Of a stretch of 64,000 nt of DNA, positions 35,552 through 44,070 are shown in pieces. Position 1 is the stretch's first letter; every line of letters begins with the position of its first letter. The DNA comes from Roseibium aestuarii (GTDB taxonomy: Bacteria > Pseudomonadota > Alphaproteobacteria > Rhizobiales > Stappiaceae), in the NCBI RefSeq assembly GCF_008477545.1, contig NZ_VORA01000009.1:1-64000 (forward strand), given 5' to 3'. The notes under the pieces are model-generated. The model ran no database searches, was not told the origin of the DNA, and worked only from the letters and a program-made list of their open reading frames with translations. A program made the position numbers and the translations under genes.

Positions 35552-36576
35552 AGACCACTCAAATGAACAAGAACGCTCTCGAATACGCCATTCGCTATGG
35601 TTTCATCGTGCTGCTGGCCGGCCTCGCGCTGTTCTTCAGCCTCTATGCCAGCGGCTTTGCCAGCCCCCGGTCCGCTGTCTTCATCTTCCAGTCCGTGGCC
35701 ATCACCGGCATTCTGGCGCTCGGGGTCACCTGCACGCTCGTGGTGGGGGGCTTCGATCTGTCGATCGGATCGGTGGCCACGTCTTCGCTCATGTTGTCGG
35801 CCTATTCCATGGTGGTGCTGGAACAGTCGGCCTTCGTGGCGGTGGCGCTCTGTCTGGTCATGGGGGCCGTCGTCGGGCTCATCAACGGGTTCCTGATCGT
35901 GAAGATGCGTGTGCCGGACCTTCTGGCAACGCTGGGTATGATGTTCCTTCTGATCGGGCTGCAGCGCATCCCCACCCAGGGCAACTCGGTTGCCACCGGC
36001 ATGAGCCTGGCCGATGGGACCGTGGCCGAGGGGACCTTCTCCGCGGCCTTCCTGTGGCTCGGGCGGCATCGCTTCGACCTCTTCCTCGACCGGCTTCTGC
36101 CCGTTCCGGTGGTGCTGTTCCTGGTGATCGCCGGGCTCATCTGGCTGTTCCTCGGCTTCACCCGTCATGGCCGGCTGATGTATGCGATCGGCTCGAACGA
36201 GCGGGCGGCAAGTCTCGTGGGTACGAATGTGCAGCGCTACAAGGTGGTTGCCTACATGATCTCGGGTGTCCTGGCATCGATCGGCGGCATCCTTCTGGCG
36301 GCACGGCTGGGCCGCGGCGACATTGCGTCGGGCAACAATCTGCTCCTCGACAGCGTTGCGGCAGCCCTCATCGGTTTTGCAGTTCTCGGTGCGGCGCGAC
36401 CCAATGCCTTTGGAACGGCGGCCGGTGCGCTCTTCGTCGGCATCCTCCTGCAGGGTCTGACGATGATGAACGCCCCCTATTACATGCAGGATTTCGTCAA
36501 GGGTGCCGTACTGGTGGCCGCCCTTGTCTTCACATTCTACCTGTCCTCGCGTCGCGGCGGCAGGAGAAATGCCTGA
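35548..36576 (+). CDS. Sugar-type ABC transporter permease
   Basis: 342 residues, 8-10 membrane segments, RbsC/BPD_transp_2 type. VTCTLVVGGFDLSIGSV and the cytoplasmic coupling region (TRHGRLMYAIGSNERAASLVGTNV) are diagnostic. The GTG at 35548 overlaps the ATPase stop; an ATG at 35563 is an alternative. It forms the channel with the ATPase and the binding protein. Confidence 0.93.
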   Translation: MKTTQMNKNALEYAIRYGFIVLLAGLALFFSLYASGFASPRSAVFIFQSVAITGILALGVTCTLVVGGFDLSIGSVATSSLMLSAYSMVVLEQSAFVAVALCLVMGAVVGLINGFLIVKMRVPDLLATLGMMFLLIGLQRIPTQGNSVATGMSLADGTVAEGTFSAAFLWLGRHRFDLFLDRLLPVPVVLFLVIAGLIWLFLGFTRHGRLMYAIGSNERAASLVGTNVQRYKVVAYMISGVLASIGGILLAARLGRGDIASGNNLLLDSVAAALIGFAVLGAARPNAFGTAAGALFVGILLQGLTMMNAPYYMQDFVKGAVLVAALVFTFYLSSRRGGRRNA

Positions 36577-36614
36577 CGCACAACGGCGTCACGGTTCTTC
36601 GGGAGGAAACAACA

Positions 36615-37658
36615 ATGATCAGACGTGAATTCATGAAGCTGACGGCCGCAGCCGGCCTGACGCTGGCCGCGATCGGGGGGACCCAGGCCGCCGACATGCC
36701 CGCGCCCTTCGACAAGCCGGCCGAGGTGAAGATCGCGCTCGTGCGCTATCTCTCGACCGGGGACTTCTTCCAGTCCTATCTTTCCGGTGTGGAGAAGCAG
36801 GCCGCGGCGCTCGGGGTCGATCTGCGGGTGCTCGACAGCCGCCAGGACGCAGCCCTTCAGGCCGACATGGTCGATCAGGCGATTGCGCTGGGGGTGAACG
36901 GCATCATCATCCAGCATGGCCTGACGGAATCCATGAAGGCCGCTGCGCAGCGCGCCGTGGACGCGGGGATCAAGGTTGTGGCCTTCGATGTGGACGTGGA
37001 GAACGACGCCGTGCCGCAGATCGAGCAGAGCGACTATCTGCTCGGCAAGATGGCTCTTGATCAGGCCATCGAGGACAATGGCGCCAGTTTCACGGCCGGT
37101 TATGTCTATGTACCGGGCATTGCGCCGCTGGATCGCCGCGACGTGGCCTGGAAGGAGATCAAGGCGGCCAATCCGGGCATCCAGGAAGCGGCGATGTTCG
37201 GCACGCTGGACAATCCGATCGCCAACTCGGTTGCCAATCAGGCGCGTTCCGTGCTGCAGGCCAATCCCAACATCACCGTCATGTTCGCGCCCTTTGACGA
37301 GTTTGCGAAGGGCGTGAAGATCGCCGTCGATGAGGCGGGCCTCAATCAGGACATCGACATCTATTCCGCCGATGTGTCGACCGCCGACATTTCCGCCATG
37401 CGCGAACCGGATTCCGCCTGGGTCGCGACGGTGGCGACCAATCCGGCCGTCGTCGGCGAGGTCTGCGTAAGGACCCTTGCCCTGATGCTCGCCGGTGAAA
37501 AGACTGAGAAGCAGGTCGTCGTTCCGCCGACCCTGATTACTCAGGCCTTCCTGAACGAGAATGACGTGAAGAACATGGAAGAGCTGGGCGCAAAGATGCC
37601 CCAGTTCCAGCATGCGGATGTGTCCGTCGCCGAGTGGATCCCGCTGCCGGCCCGCTGA
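36615..37658 (+). CDS. Sugar-type ABC transporter substrate-binding protein
   Basis: 347 residues. Signal region MIRREFMKLTAAAGLTLAAI-GGTQAA (RR, possibly Tat). The mature part is a type-I periplasmic binding protein: VKIALVRYLSTGDFFQSYLSGVEKQAAALG, then DQAIALGVNGIIIQHG, VVAFDVDVEN. The GGGAGGA site fixes the start at 36615; an earlier in-frame start at 36054 lies in the permease. The terminator follows. The ligand-binding residues cannot be assigned by eye. Confidence 0.92.
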   Translation: MIRREFMKLTAAAGLTLAAIGGTQAADMPAPFDKPAEVKIALVRYLSTGDFFQSYLSGVEKQAAALGVDLRVLDSRQDAALQADMVDQAIALGVNGIIIQHGLTESMKAAAQRAVDAGIKVVAFDVDVENDAVPQIEQSDYLLGKMALDQAIEDNGASFTAGYVYVPGIAPLDRRDVAWKEIKAANPGIQEAAMFGTLDNPIANSVANQARSVLQANPNITVMFAPFDEFAKGVKIAVDEAGLNQDIDIYSADVSTADISAMREPDSAWVATVATNPAVVGEVCVRTLALMLAGEKTEKQVVVPPTLITQAFLNENDVKNMEELGAKMPQFQHADVSVAEWIPLPAR

Positions 37659-37691
37659 CAGCAGGCCAAGTTCCCCCTTGTTGCGCGAGAT

Positions 37692-37722
37692 GAGCCCGGA
37701 CACGTCCGGGCTCGTTTGCGTT
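37692..37722 (+). terminator. Terminator of the ABC transporter operon
   Basis: GAGCCCGGA-CACG-TCCGGGCTC (37692-37713) is followed by GTTTGCGTTT, 33 bases past the binding-protein stop. Confidence 0.75.
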
Positions 37723-38119
37723 TGCAGGCGCAAGAAGAAATCAAGGTGCCATTGCAACCATTACCGCCTGGTGGGTTGCCACGCGACCCTTAGGTCGCCG
37801 GAGCACCACGCTGCACATCGGCAGGGGATCGTGGAAACTCCGTCAAATCACGGATGAGTTTGGCGCGCGGATCAGCGCGCACTGCCACGGCTCTTGCCGT
37901 CCGGATTTTGAAAGGGAATAGCGGAGAGAGAGTCCGCCATTATGTGCGTCTTCACCTGTCACTGCCTTTATAATTAACCTACTGTTTTTGATAGTGTAAT
38001 TGGTTTCTGGCGTCTCGCTGGCCATCAATCAGTCCTGGTCGAAGTCAGCAAATCGCACGTGTCGTGTGGGGCTGCGTGTGGGGCTGGAGGTCCGGCCCCA
38101 CACGGAAACGGGAGCGGAA
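37723..38119. other. Chromosome/mobile-patch junction region
   Basis: About 400 bases without a gene, just upstream of the truncated integrase. It contains AGCGGAGAGAGAGTCCGCC (about 37920-37938) and the tandem repeat TGTGGGGCTG-CG-TGTGGGGCTGGA at 38065-38088. A second copy of the latter with one difference lies at 42950-42973. No tRNA gene was found here. The left att site, if any, must be in this stretch. Confidence 0.5.
38065..38088 (+). repeat. Left copy of 24-base direct repeat (integrase arm or att site)
   Basis: TGTGGGGCTGCGTGTGGGGCTGGA, itself two copies of TGTGGGGCTG. The right copy at 42950-42973 in the same orientation differs at one base. The pair bounds the AT-rich patch (4,885 bases apart). 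Confidence 0.6.
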
Positions 38120-38932
38120 ATGATGCTGAGTGATGCGAAGGCCCGGAAGATCAAGCCGAGCGACAAGCCCCTGGCGGACGGCACGGTGACAGGCCTTTAT
38201 CTCTTCCCGGCGGGAAGCGTCGGTGCTGGCAAGTGGATCCTGCGGTTCAAGTCGCCCGAGATGGGCAAGCGCCGGGACATGGGGCTCGGCAGCTATCCGG
38301 TGGTGTCGCTGAAGGACGCCAGGGAGCTTGCCCTTCAGGCCCGCAAACTCATCGAGGCGGGCAGGGATCCGCTGGCGGAGCGAGACAGGCAGCTGGTGGC
38401 CGACAGGGTCAGGCTGGCCATGCCTTCGTTTGAGGAGGCCGCGCGGCAGCTTCATGCGGATCTGGCTCCGGGGTTTCGCAATCAGAAACATGCGGCGCAA
38501 TGGATCACGACGCTGGAGACCTATGTGTTCCCGGTCATCGGCAAGCTGCAGGTGTCTCACCTGACGGCGGCGGACTTCGCCCGCGTGCTCAAGCCCATCT
38601 GGCTCTCGAAGCAGGAGACGGCGTCAAGGGTCAAGCAGCGCTGCGATCAGGTGATGAAGTGGTGCGCGGCCAATGACCATGTGGTGGCAAGCCCGGCGAG
38701 CGTGGTCGCTCAGCTTCTGACGAAACAGTCGGGCAAGCGGGAGCGGGTGGAGCACCACCCGGCGGTGCCCTGGCGCGACGTGCCGCTGTTCGTCCGGGTT
38801 TCCGTGCGTCACTCAAGGCTCATCCCGGGGTCGCGGCAAAGTCTTGCCGGAATGAAATGTCGACATGCCTCACAATGCGCCCGGCATGCCGTCTCCAGGC
38901 ATGAGGCGAAGACAGGATCATCGAGCTTGTGA
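38120..38932 (+). pseudogene. Truncated P4-type tyrosine integrase
   Basis: 270-residue reading frame. Residues 1-226 match the N-terminal part of P4-family integrases: the DUF4102 arm-binding domain (LSDAKARKIKPSDKPLADG, GLYLFP, KWILRFKSPEMGKRRDMGLGSYPVVSLKDAR) and the core-binding domain ending at HHPAVPWRDVPLFVR. After about base 38,798 homology stops and unrelated codons run to the stop. The catalytic domain with the Arg-His-Arg-Tyr residues is missing, so it cannot recombine DNA. Confidence 0.85.
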
Positions 38933-39106
38933 GATAAGGATTAAAAAATTTATGAGCTTAATTTAATGGTCAAGCTTTTGAAAAAGCGAGGATATATCGC
39001 CTTGATTCAATTAAGGATTGTGTCTCCGGTTGTTTGTTGCATTTCCGGATATTGCTAGGGTTTCTTCATGTTTATGGGGAGATTCGCTAATGCCGGTTAG
39101 TCACGC
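38933..39106. other. AT-rich spacer, no gene seen
   Basis: A drop in GC starts here. No open frame or known element is evident. It separates the broken integrase from the first repeated module. Confidence 0.5.
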
Positions 39107-39532
39107 ATGAATGGAATGTTTCAGGAAGGCGTCGGGACTGATTTGTTGGCGCCCCTGCAGGCTATACTCTTTTTCGGATCGTGGTCTTGGCGCCCTGCCG
39201 CTCCTAGTCCGGAAACGCGCAAGAGGGAGCAGGATCGGCCATTCACGGGCTTCGCATGTGGCTCGCAATCTGGATGCTCTTCTCAAACCGCGGCGCCCCG
39301 TGTGGGGACCTGGTTGACCTCTGTTCCTGGGGCTGCTCTGACCCTGATGCAAAAGCCGCTCCGACGGGCCAAGGCGTTTCAGGTTGTCCGGAGCGGTTTG
39401 GAACAATGGGCAGCGTTTCTCAATGCCGGCCCCCTGTTCATTCCTGTCTCCACCGGGTCAAACCTGAAGTCTACAGATCGACTAGTCAGGGCTTCTGATG
39501 TGTCGTGCGTGGGAGTGGCGTATGCGGTTTGA
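39107..39532 (+). pseudogene. Orphan C-terminal domain, copy A
   Basis: 141-residue frame with no convincing start. From about residue 50 it aligns with the C-terminus of the interrupted gene at 40766-42118: QSGCS, then PLRR..AF....SGLEQWAA.LN.G..FIPV.T..NLKSTDRL..A. Between the two copies many differences fall at third codon positions (for example CGG/CGA, AAA/AAG, TCG/TCT, ACG/ACA), which supports selection on this frame. I read it as the left-over 3' end of a larger gene removed on its 5' side. Confidence 0.5.
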
Positions 39533-39717
39533 GTGCGTAGCGCGAAAACAGGAAGAACTTTATGACTTTAATTTATTGGCATCAAAACCAGAGCGATGAA
39601 GATAATAAATTTCAAATCGTTTAAGTTTTTTGCTGATTATAGCGTCATTGGAGTAGATTTTGTGAGAAAAAAGCTAATAATACAATAATAATACTTTAGC
39701 TTGTTGTTTCGTTTTTA

Positions 39718-39939
39718 TTGTTTATCATGATATACAATTTAATTTTTAGTGGATCTGAAATATGGGGGCGATTTTTCCAAATTTTAACTCCGACTTTTTC
39801 TTTTTATTTCTTTTATGGAGTATTTGCAAGAATTGCTAAGTCGGTTCTAAGTAGTATTCCCGCGAATAAACCGGTAAAGACGCTTGAAAAGGAGAGGATT
39901 ATTTCGATCTACAAATTTTTACGTATTTGGGTTGATTAA
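39718..39939 (+). pseudogene. Small membrane protein, copy A (5' decayed)
   Basis: 73 residues from a TTG, with ATG at 39727. Hydrophobic N-terminal half, then GVFARIAKSVLSSIPANKPVKTLEKERIISIYKFLRIWVD. The last 40 residues are nearly identical to the gene at 42179-42457. Upstream of it, VRKKLIIQ-stop resembles the start of copy B, so the 5' end looks decayed. It follows orphan domain A just as copy B follows domain B. Confidence 0.5.
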
Positions 39940-39958
39940 CATAGGTGACGGATGATGC
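39812..39958 (+). repeat. 147-base repeat, copy A
   Basis: Covers the conserved 3' end of small membrane protein A, its stop, and the ribosome-site-like AGGTGACGG-TGATGC that follows. The partner is 42329-42476. The stretch of 43 bases ending at the stop codon (ATTATTTCGATC...GATTAAC) is identical in both. Confidence 0.85.
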
Positions 39959-40265
39959 TAGGGAATAGTTATTATTGTCATTGGTGATTTTGGTCGCCTT
40001 TGCTGCATCTCCTCCAGATATTGGTTTATGGATTTGAGCAAGCATTTTTTCAGAGAATCGGATGATTAAAACATCTTGATTGATCTCACTTGGTGGGGTG
40101 TTAGTGAAATGAAGCTGTGAATTTGTAATGAAATTGAACCTGAAAGAATATAACAAGCCAAGAGATTTGTCGGTGTTGCTGCCCGCTGGAGCCTCAATAT
40201 TCCTACACATCTACTTCAACATTACCAGCGTCTGAATATTTTCTTTCGTCTCTTTTTGGTGGTGT
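39959..40265. other. AT-rich spacer
   Basis: About 300 bases of low GC. A plus-strand start after AGGTGACGG (ATG at 39953) gives only ten codons. A 103-residue minus-strand frame overlaps here but has no ribosome site and no recognisable features. Confidence 0.45.
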
Positions 40266-40763
40266 TTGTATGCCATTGTTACTGGGAGAGTTAGATATTA
40301 CTTATTTTATATAAATTCCTATTTTTGCGTGATGTTGCTGTCATTGACCTATGTTTGTTTAATTTTATACTATTACTTTGATTTTAGCCTGAGAGGGTAT
40401 TTTTATACCGTTTATTTTTCCATTTTATTTTTTGTCTTCTGTTTTTTTTACATGGTCCGTAATCGGCGGATAACTGGACTTCCGAAGCAAAGGTTCGGTT
40501 TCTGGCGCATCGCCTTTCAGTTCTTTCTTACTCTGCCGGTAGTGCTCGTTTCGCCGATCCTGTTATTCTTGCTTTCTGAGTCCCATTTTGCGTCATTTGA
40601 GATGCCGGAAAAGCTATCTCGCCATGCAGCTAAGGCATACGCTTTGCTTGGCGACGGCAGTACGCCTGCAACTTTTATACTTCCCTGTTTCTTGCCGCAT
40701 TTTTTGTTTTTGCCCGTTCTATACGTAGCATTCCGAAATGCTTTGCGTTCTTTTAAAGGCTGA
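40266..40763 (+). CDS. Hypothetical four-helix membrane protein
   Basis: 165 residues as drawn from a TTG; the true start is uncertain and may be the ATG at 40332. Four hydrophobic segments, with a basic cytosolic loop RNRRITGLPKQRFG after the second. Codon use is AT-rich at the 5' end, unlike the host. It ends 2 bases before the start of the interrupted gene, so the two are coupled. A role as an immunity or accessory protein is a guess from context. Confidence 0.55.
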   Translation: MYAIVTGRVRYYLFYINSYFCVMLLSLTYVCLILYYYFDFSLRGYFYTVYFSILFFVFCFFYMVRNRRITGLPKQRFGFWRIAFQFFLTLPVVLVSPILLFLLSESHFASFEMPEKLSRHAAKAYALLGDGSTPATFILPCFLPHFLFLPVLYVAFRNALRSFKG

Positions 40764-40765
40764 TT

Positions 40766-42118
40766 ATGACAAACAAGACAATTAACGACCGGATCAACGA
40801 TGGTCTCTTTGCTGTTGAATTGATGACCATCTCCTCGGAGGGGTATTCGGCTGTCAAGGCTTCGCTAAATTACGTGCGGGTTCAAAATATTCATAAGATG
40901 GCTGATCGCGTCTCTGCGGTGCAGGAAGCACTTCAGAAGGGGGAGTATGATTGGGTCCAAAGTACCATCGGACCGAGCACTATGAGTGCTAAGCTCGTTA
41001 CTGTCGCGAGCACGGCATCCAAAGCGTCTGTTTTTATGAGCATTGCTGATGGTATTTATGACGTCGAAATCAAACATGCCTTGCATGGAGACTGGGAACT
41101 TACTGGATATCGAATCGCAGCGGTTGCTGCTGATTTTGGCATTGGTGGGGCCGTCGGTTCAGTTGGCTATGCCTTGGGTTCTGGTGTGGCCTTTGCCACT
41201 GGCGTAGCGGCAGCGCCACTTGCAATTGGCGGTGCTCTTGTTGCTGGCGCCGCATACACAATCTACAATTATACATACGAGGAATACGCCGTACGAGAGC
41301 TGGTTTAAAACGGCATTCTTGATGGGGCCAATTGGGTCAAGGAAAACGTTCCATTCAGAGGTGGTGCGCCACTTGATAGATTTCCAGCGGATGATCTCGG
41401 GATAAACGAATACGATCCGATCTTTGACGGTGTTGCTGCTGCCTTGAGCCGGGGGGCTTCCTCTGTCGAGATTGCTGCGCATATCGAAAGTGGTGGCGGG
41501 TTAACTCAAGACGGTACATTCACTCGGCCCGGCCATCCCTATTCGGGAAATTCGATTCCGCAAAGTGGCAGCCTTAGGGCGCATGAACTAGGCGAAGACC
41601 TCAACGGCCCCGAAACCGTCGTCGATTTCACACCAAGTTCTGGCCTTGATCGCACTCCTTCCTCGGGAAACTCTGGTCATCCCTACTCGAACGGAGCGGT
41701 GCCTGGAGGTGGTCGTTCAGACTTGGTAAGCGCCGCAGTCTCAGGAGCTGATCGCGATATTGGGACGGCCCAACAGCAGCGGACCGTTGATCCGAGTGCG
41801 TATGGTTATTTCGGTGACACGCAATCTGGATGCTCCGCTCAAGCATCGGGGCGGCGCCCACCGGCCAGAGGCGGAGAGCGTCGGCTCCTCCTCCTTGGGG
41901 CGCGGTTGGTCCCCATTCCTGCGATCGCGGTGGATCTCGCGCAAAGGCCGCTCCGGCGGGTCGAGGCGTTTCTGTCTATGCTGAGCGGTTTGGAACAATG
42001 GGCAGCCTCGCTCAATACCGGCTCCATGTTCATCCCTGTCGCCACCGTGGCCAACCTGAAATCGACGGATCGGCTGATGAAAGCCGCCGGGCGCAACGCG
42101 TGGGAGGGGCGTATGTAG
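40766..42118 (+). pseudogene. Interrupted multi-domain gene (toxin-like), single in-frame TAA
   Basis: Frame 40766-41305 encodes 180 residues: a soluble helical part, then a long glycine-zipper hydrophobic stretch (VAADFGIGGAVGSVGYALG, GVAAAPLAIGGALVAGAAY). A TAA at 41306-41308 follows ELV. The same frame then stays open for 269 more codons with no other stop (NGILDGANWVKENVPFRGG..., VAAALSRGASSVEIAAHI, repeated HPYSGN/HPYSNG words) and ends with orphan domain B (PLRRVEAF...LKSTDRL). This looks like one gene of about 450 codons broken by a nonsense change, or less likely read through. Polymorphic-toxin-like layout; not recognised by name. Confidence 0.6.
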
Positions 42119-42178
42119 TTTGGGGTGCCTGTCGTTGGATGGTAATAAATTTGGGCAAACAGAACTGGGAAAATTGGC

Positions 42179-42457
42179 ATGTCAAAGAAAACCAATAATA
42201 TCATAATTTTCTTATGGATTACTTCAATAGTATTTAAAATTTATATTGCATATAATGCTTATATTGAAAAGGATAAATTATTTATAATAATTTCCCAAAT
42301 TCTTGTAGTAATTGTATTTATTTTGTTTATTTATGGCGTCTTTGCTAGGGCGTCCCGGCCAATTCTAAGTAGCATGCCCGAAAATACATCGGCAAAGACG
42401 CTGAAAAAGGAGCGAATTATTTCGATCTACAAATTTTTACGTATTTGGGTTGATTAA
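42179..42457 (+). CDS. Small two-helix membrane protein, copy B
   Basis: 92 residues. Two hydrophobic segments (IIIFLWITSIVFKIYIAY; LFIIISQILVVIVFILFIYG) and the basic tail shared with copy A, ending KERIISIYKFLRIWVD. Low GC. It sits 60 bases after the repeated C-terminal domain, the position of an immunity gene. A paralogue of 39718-39939. Confidence 0.65.
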   Translation: MSKKTNNIIIFLWITSIVFKIYIAYNAYIEKDKLFIIISQILVVIVFILFIYGVFARASRPILSSMPENTSAKTLKKERIISIYKFLRIWVD

Positions 42458-42476
42458 CTTAGGTGACGGGTGATGC
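42329..42476 (+). repeat. 147-base repeat, copy B
   Basis: Partner of 39812-39958; see there. Both end with the same ribosome-site-like sequence and ATG of a following ORF. Confidence 0.85.
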
Positions 42477-42667
42477 CTTCTAATTACAGCAGAGGTAAAT
42501 TTACAAACCAAGATATATCCGCTCCGCAAGGTGGAGTGTATGGGCAGTTCGGTAGTCTTGGTGGCCGTGCCGGATACAATGTCGAATACTGGGGCATCGG
42601 CAGGGTTGTACTTTCTCTCAAGACTTATCCAGGATTGAGTTCGTTTCCGGCATTGGTTTTGGCCTGA
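42473..42667 (+). CDS. Short ORF after module B, probably a gene fragment
   Basis: 64 residues starting MPSNYSRGKFTNQDISAPQGG, with an AGGTGA site upstream. Gly/Tyr-rich (GQFGSLGGRAGYNVEYWGIGR). The coding look fades after about 42,610, so it may be the 5' end of a gene cut at the patch boundary. Not recognised. Confidence 0.4.
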   Translation: MPSNYSRGKFTNQDISAPQGGVYGQFGSLGGRAGYNVEYWGIGRVVLSLKTYPGLSSFPALVLA

Positions 42668-42756
42668 TGGGTCGGCTGCAAGCCGGTGAAGCTCAGATCA
42701 AATTCGGGTTTGGAAAACAGGTCGTCTTGCTCATGAGCCATCACATCAGCGCACAT
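42625..42756 (-). CDS. Possible small ORF
   Basis: 43 residues, MCADVMAHEQDDLFSKPEFD..., preceded by GAAAGGAGGC at good spacing. It overlaps the end of the plus-strand fragment. No homology recognised; kept only for the ribosome site. Confidence 0.3.
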   Translation of the reverse strand: MCADVMAHEQDDLFSKPEFDLSFTGLQPTHQAKTNAGNELNPG

Positions 42757-43199
42757 GAAAGCCTCCTTTCTCGCCCGGTCGTTCCGGGTCAGTTGGAGCC
42801 GAGCACTCATGCGCTTGTGATGGTCAGCGGGACTGTCTCCTGGTCACTGCGCTGATCTGCAAAGGGTGACTGTTGCGCGAGACGCAGTGCAACGAAAAAG
42901 ATCAAAGGAAATGTGACCGGATCCTGAGCCTGTGGACGAGCGATCGTCATGTGGGGCTGGGTGTGGGGCTGGAAAACAGCGACCCGAAAAAACCTATTGC
43001 AATCAAAGGCTTGAAAATAAGAATGGCGGAGGGGATGGGTCTGACGTCCAACCTTCTCCAGTATAAGTCATTGATTTTATTTGATGCGCACAGCTGCTAC
43101 GCTGGAAGAGCGGGAGTCCGTCCGCAAAGGTTGGCTCTATCGTGATGTCGGCAACGATGAGCGGCAGTCGGCTGCCTTGATCTTGGAGAGCACCCCCGA
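42757..43199. other. Attachment-site-like scar at right edge of mobile patch
   Basis: No gene. Contains the right copy of the direct repeat (42950-42973) and, 50 bases on, ATGGCGGAGGGGATGGGT (about 43024-43040). Its complement CCCATCCCCTCCGCCA looks like the 3' end of a tRNA(Ser), a usual target of P4-type integrases. CAGTATAAGTCATTGATTTTA (43060 area) resembles sequence often next to such att sites. No full tRNA is present. Confidence 0.5.
42950..42973 (+). repeat. Right copy of 24-base direct repeat
   Basis: TGTGGGGCTGGGTGTGGGGCTGGA; partner of 38065-38088 with one mismatch. Confidence 0.6.
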
Positions 43200-43541
43200 T
43201 CATCCACCAGCCGCCCTCGGCGCCAACAGGATGACGGCCGCACCGGCGAGGCAGATTGCGGCACCTGTCAGGTCCCAAGTGTCCGGGCGCTGCTTCTCGA
43301 TGAGCCACAGCCAGAGGAGCGAGGCTGCGATATAGACCCCGCCATAAGCTGCGTAGGCCCGCCCCGCAAAATCGGAGGGGGCAAGGGTCAGGAGCCAAGC
43401 GAAGACGGCCAGGCTCAGGAGGCCGGGGACCAGCCAGAGCGCGCTCGCGCCTTGCCGCATCCATGCCCAGACCGCAAAGCAGCCCGCAATCTCGGCCAGA
43501 GCGGCACCGATGTAGATGGCGAGGGTGCCGGGTGCTTTCAC
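43200..43541 (-). CDS. YnfA/UPF0060 family membrane protein
   Basis: 113 residues, four membrane segments, SMR-like size. Diagnostic YnfA words: [59 protein letters not shown]. The transported substrate is not established for the family. The GTG at 43541 overlaps the merR stop by 4 bases, so it is expressed with the metal regulator. Confidence 0.9.
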   Translation of the reverse strand: MKAPGTLAIYIGAALAEIAGCFAVWAWMRQGASALWLVPGLLSLAVFAWLLTLAPSDFAGRAYAAYGGVYIAASLLWLWLIEKQRPDTWDLTGAAICLAGAAVILLAPRAAGG

Positions 43542-43978
43542 GATGCCGCCTCGCTCTCCGGATGCTGGTGATCGGTTGCGCATAGCGAATGGTCGCCCAG
43601 AACTTCAATGACCCGGCAATCGGCAATCCGACCGCCTGCACATTGCACGACCATGCGCTCAAGTTCGCCTTTCAGCGCAGTCAGGCGCGCAAGGCGGCTT
43701 TCAACCTCGGCCAGCTGCGCCCTGGCGATGACATCGGCGGCTGCGCAGGATTGATCGGGTCTGTCAGAGAGACTCAGAAGGTCTCGGATAGCGTCCAGCG
43801 GAAAACCGAGCTCCCGCGCATGGCGGATGAAGGCTAGCCGATCCAGTGCCGACTGCCCATAGAGCCGCTGGTTCCCGGCACTGCGATCTGGCTCCGGCAG
43901 GAGCCCGATCTGCTCGTAGTAGCGGATCGTCGGAACCTTCACGCCGGCCGCTTCGCCCAATTTTCCGATGGTGAGCAT
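43538..43978 (-). CDS. MerR family heavy-metal-responsive regulator
   Basis: 146 residues. N-terminal HTH ([29 protein letters not shown]), then the dimerisation helix. Cysteines at about residue 78 (DQSCAAAD) and in [15 protein letters not shown] fit the Zn/Pb/Cd group (ZntR/PbrR/CadR). It faces a Zn/Cd/Pb P-type ATPase across a MerR-type promoter with a 19-base spacer. It should activate that promoter when metal is bound. Confidence 0.92.
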   Translation of the reverse strand: MLTIGKLGEAAGVKVPTIRYYEQIGLLPEPDRSAGNQRLYGQSALDRLAFIRHARELGFPLDAIRDLLSLSDRPDQSCAAADVIARAQLAEVESRLARLTALKGELERMVVQCAGGRIADCRVIEVLGDHSLCATDHQHPESEAAS

Positions 43979-43989
43979 CAGATTTCCTC

Positions 43990-44020
43990 TTGAAGCTATA
44001 GCTACTAGAGACCTTAGGTT
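43990..44020 (+). promoter_or_regulatory. MerR-type promoter of the P-type ATPase
   Basis: TTGAAG (43990-43995), a 19-base spacer with the dyad-like CTATAGCTACTAG, then TAGGTT (44015-44020). The over-long 19-base spacer is the hallmark of MerR-activated promoters. It points at the ATPase start 50 bases downstream. Confidence 0.75.
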
Positions 44021-44070
44021 CCCGACTCAGCAAATACAATGTTGCCCGCTGGGCGGGTTGGAAGGGCGTG

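Noticed and set aside
37918..37940. AGCGGAGAGAGAGTCCGCC as the left att core
   Set aside because: It matches the right-hand tRNA-like sequence only partly, too little for an att duplication; left as a remark, not called.
39899..40210. 103-residue minus-strand ORF in the AT-rich patch
   Set aside because: It runs antisense over the conserved 3' end of small protein A, has no ribosome site and no recognisable motif; likely chance in low-GC DNA.
41839..42204. Minus-strand ORF opposite orphan domain B, with similar words opposite copy A
   Set aside because: The similarity follows from the repeat itself; third-position changes fit the plus frame, and copy A has a stop in the equivalent minus frame.
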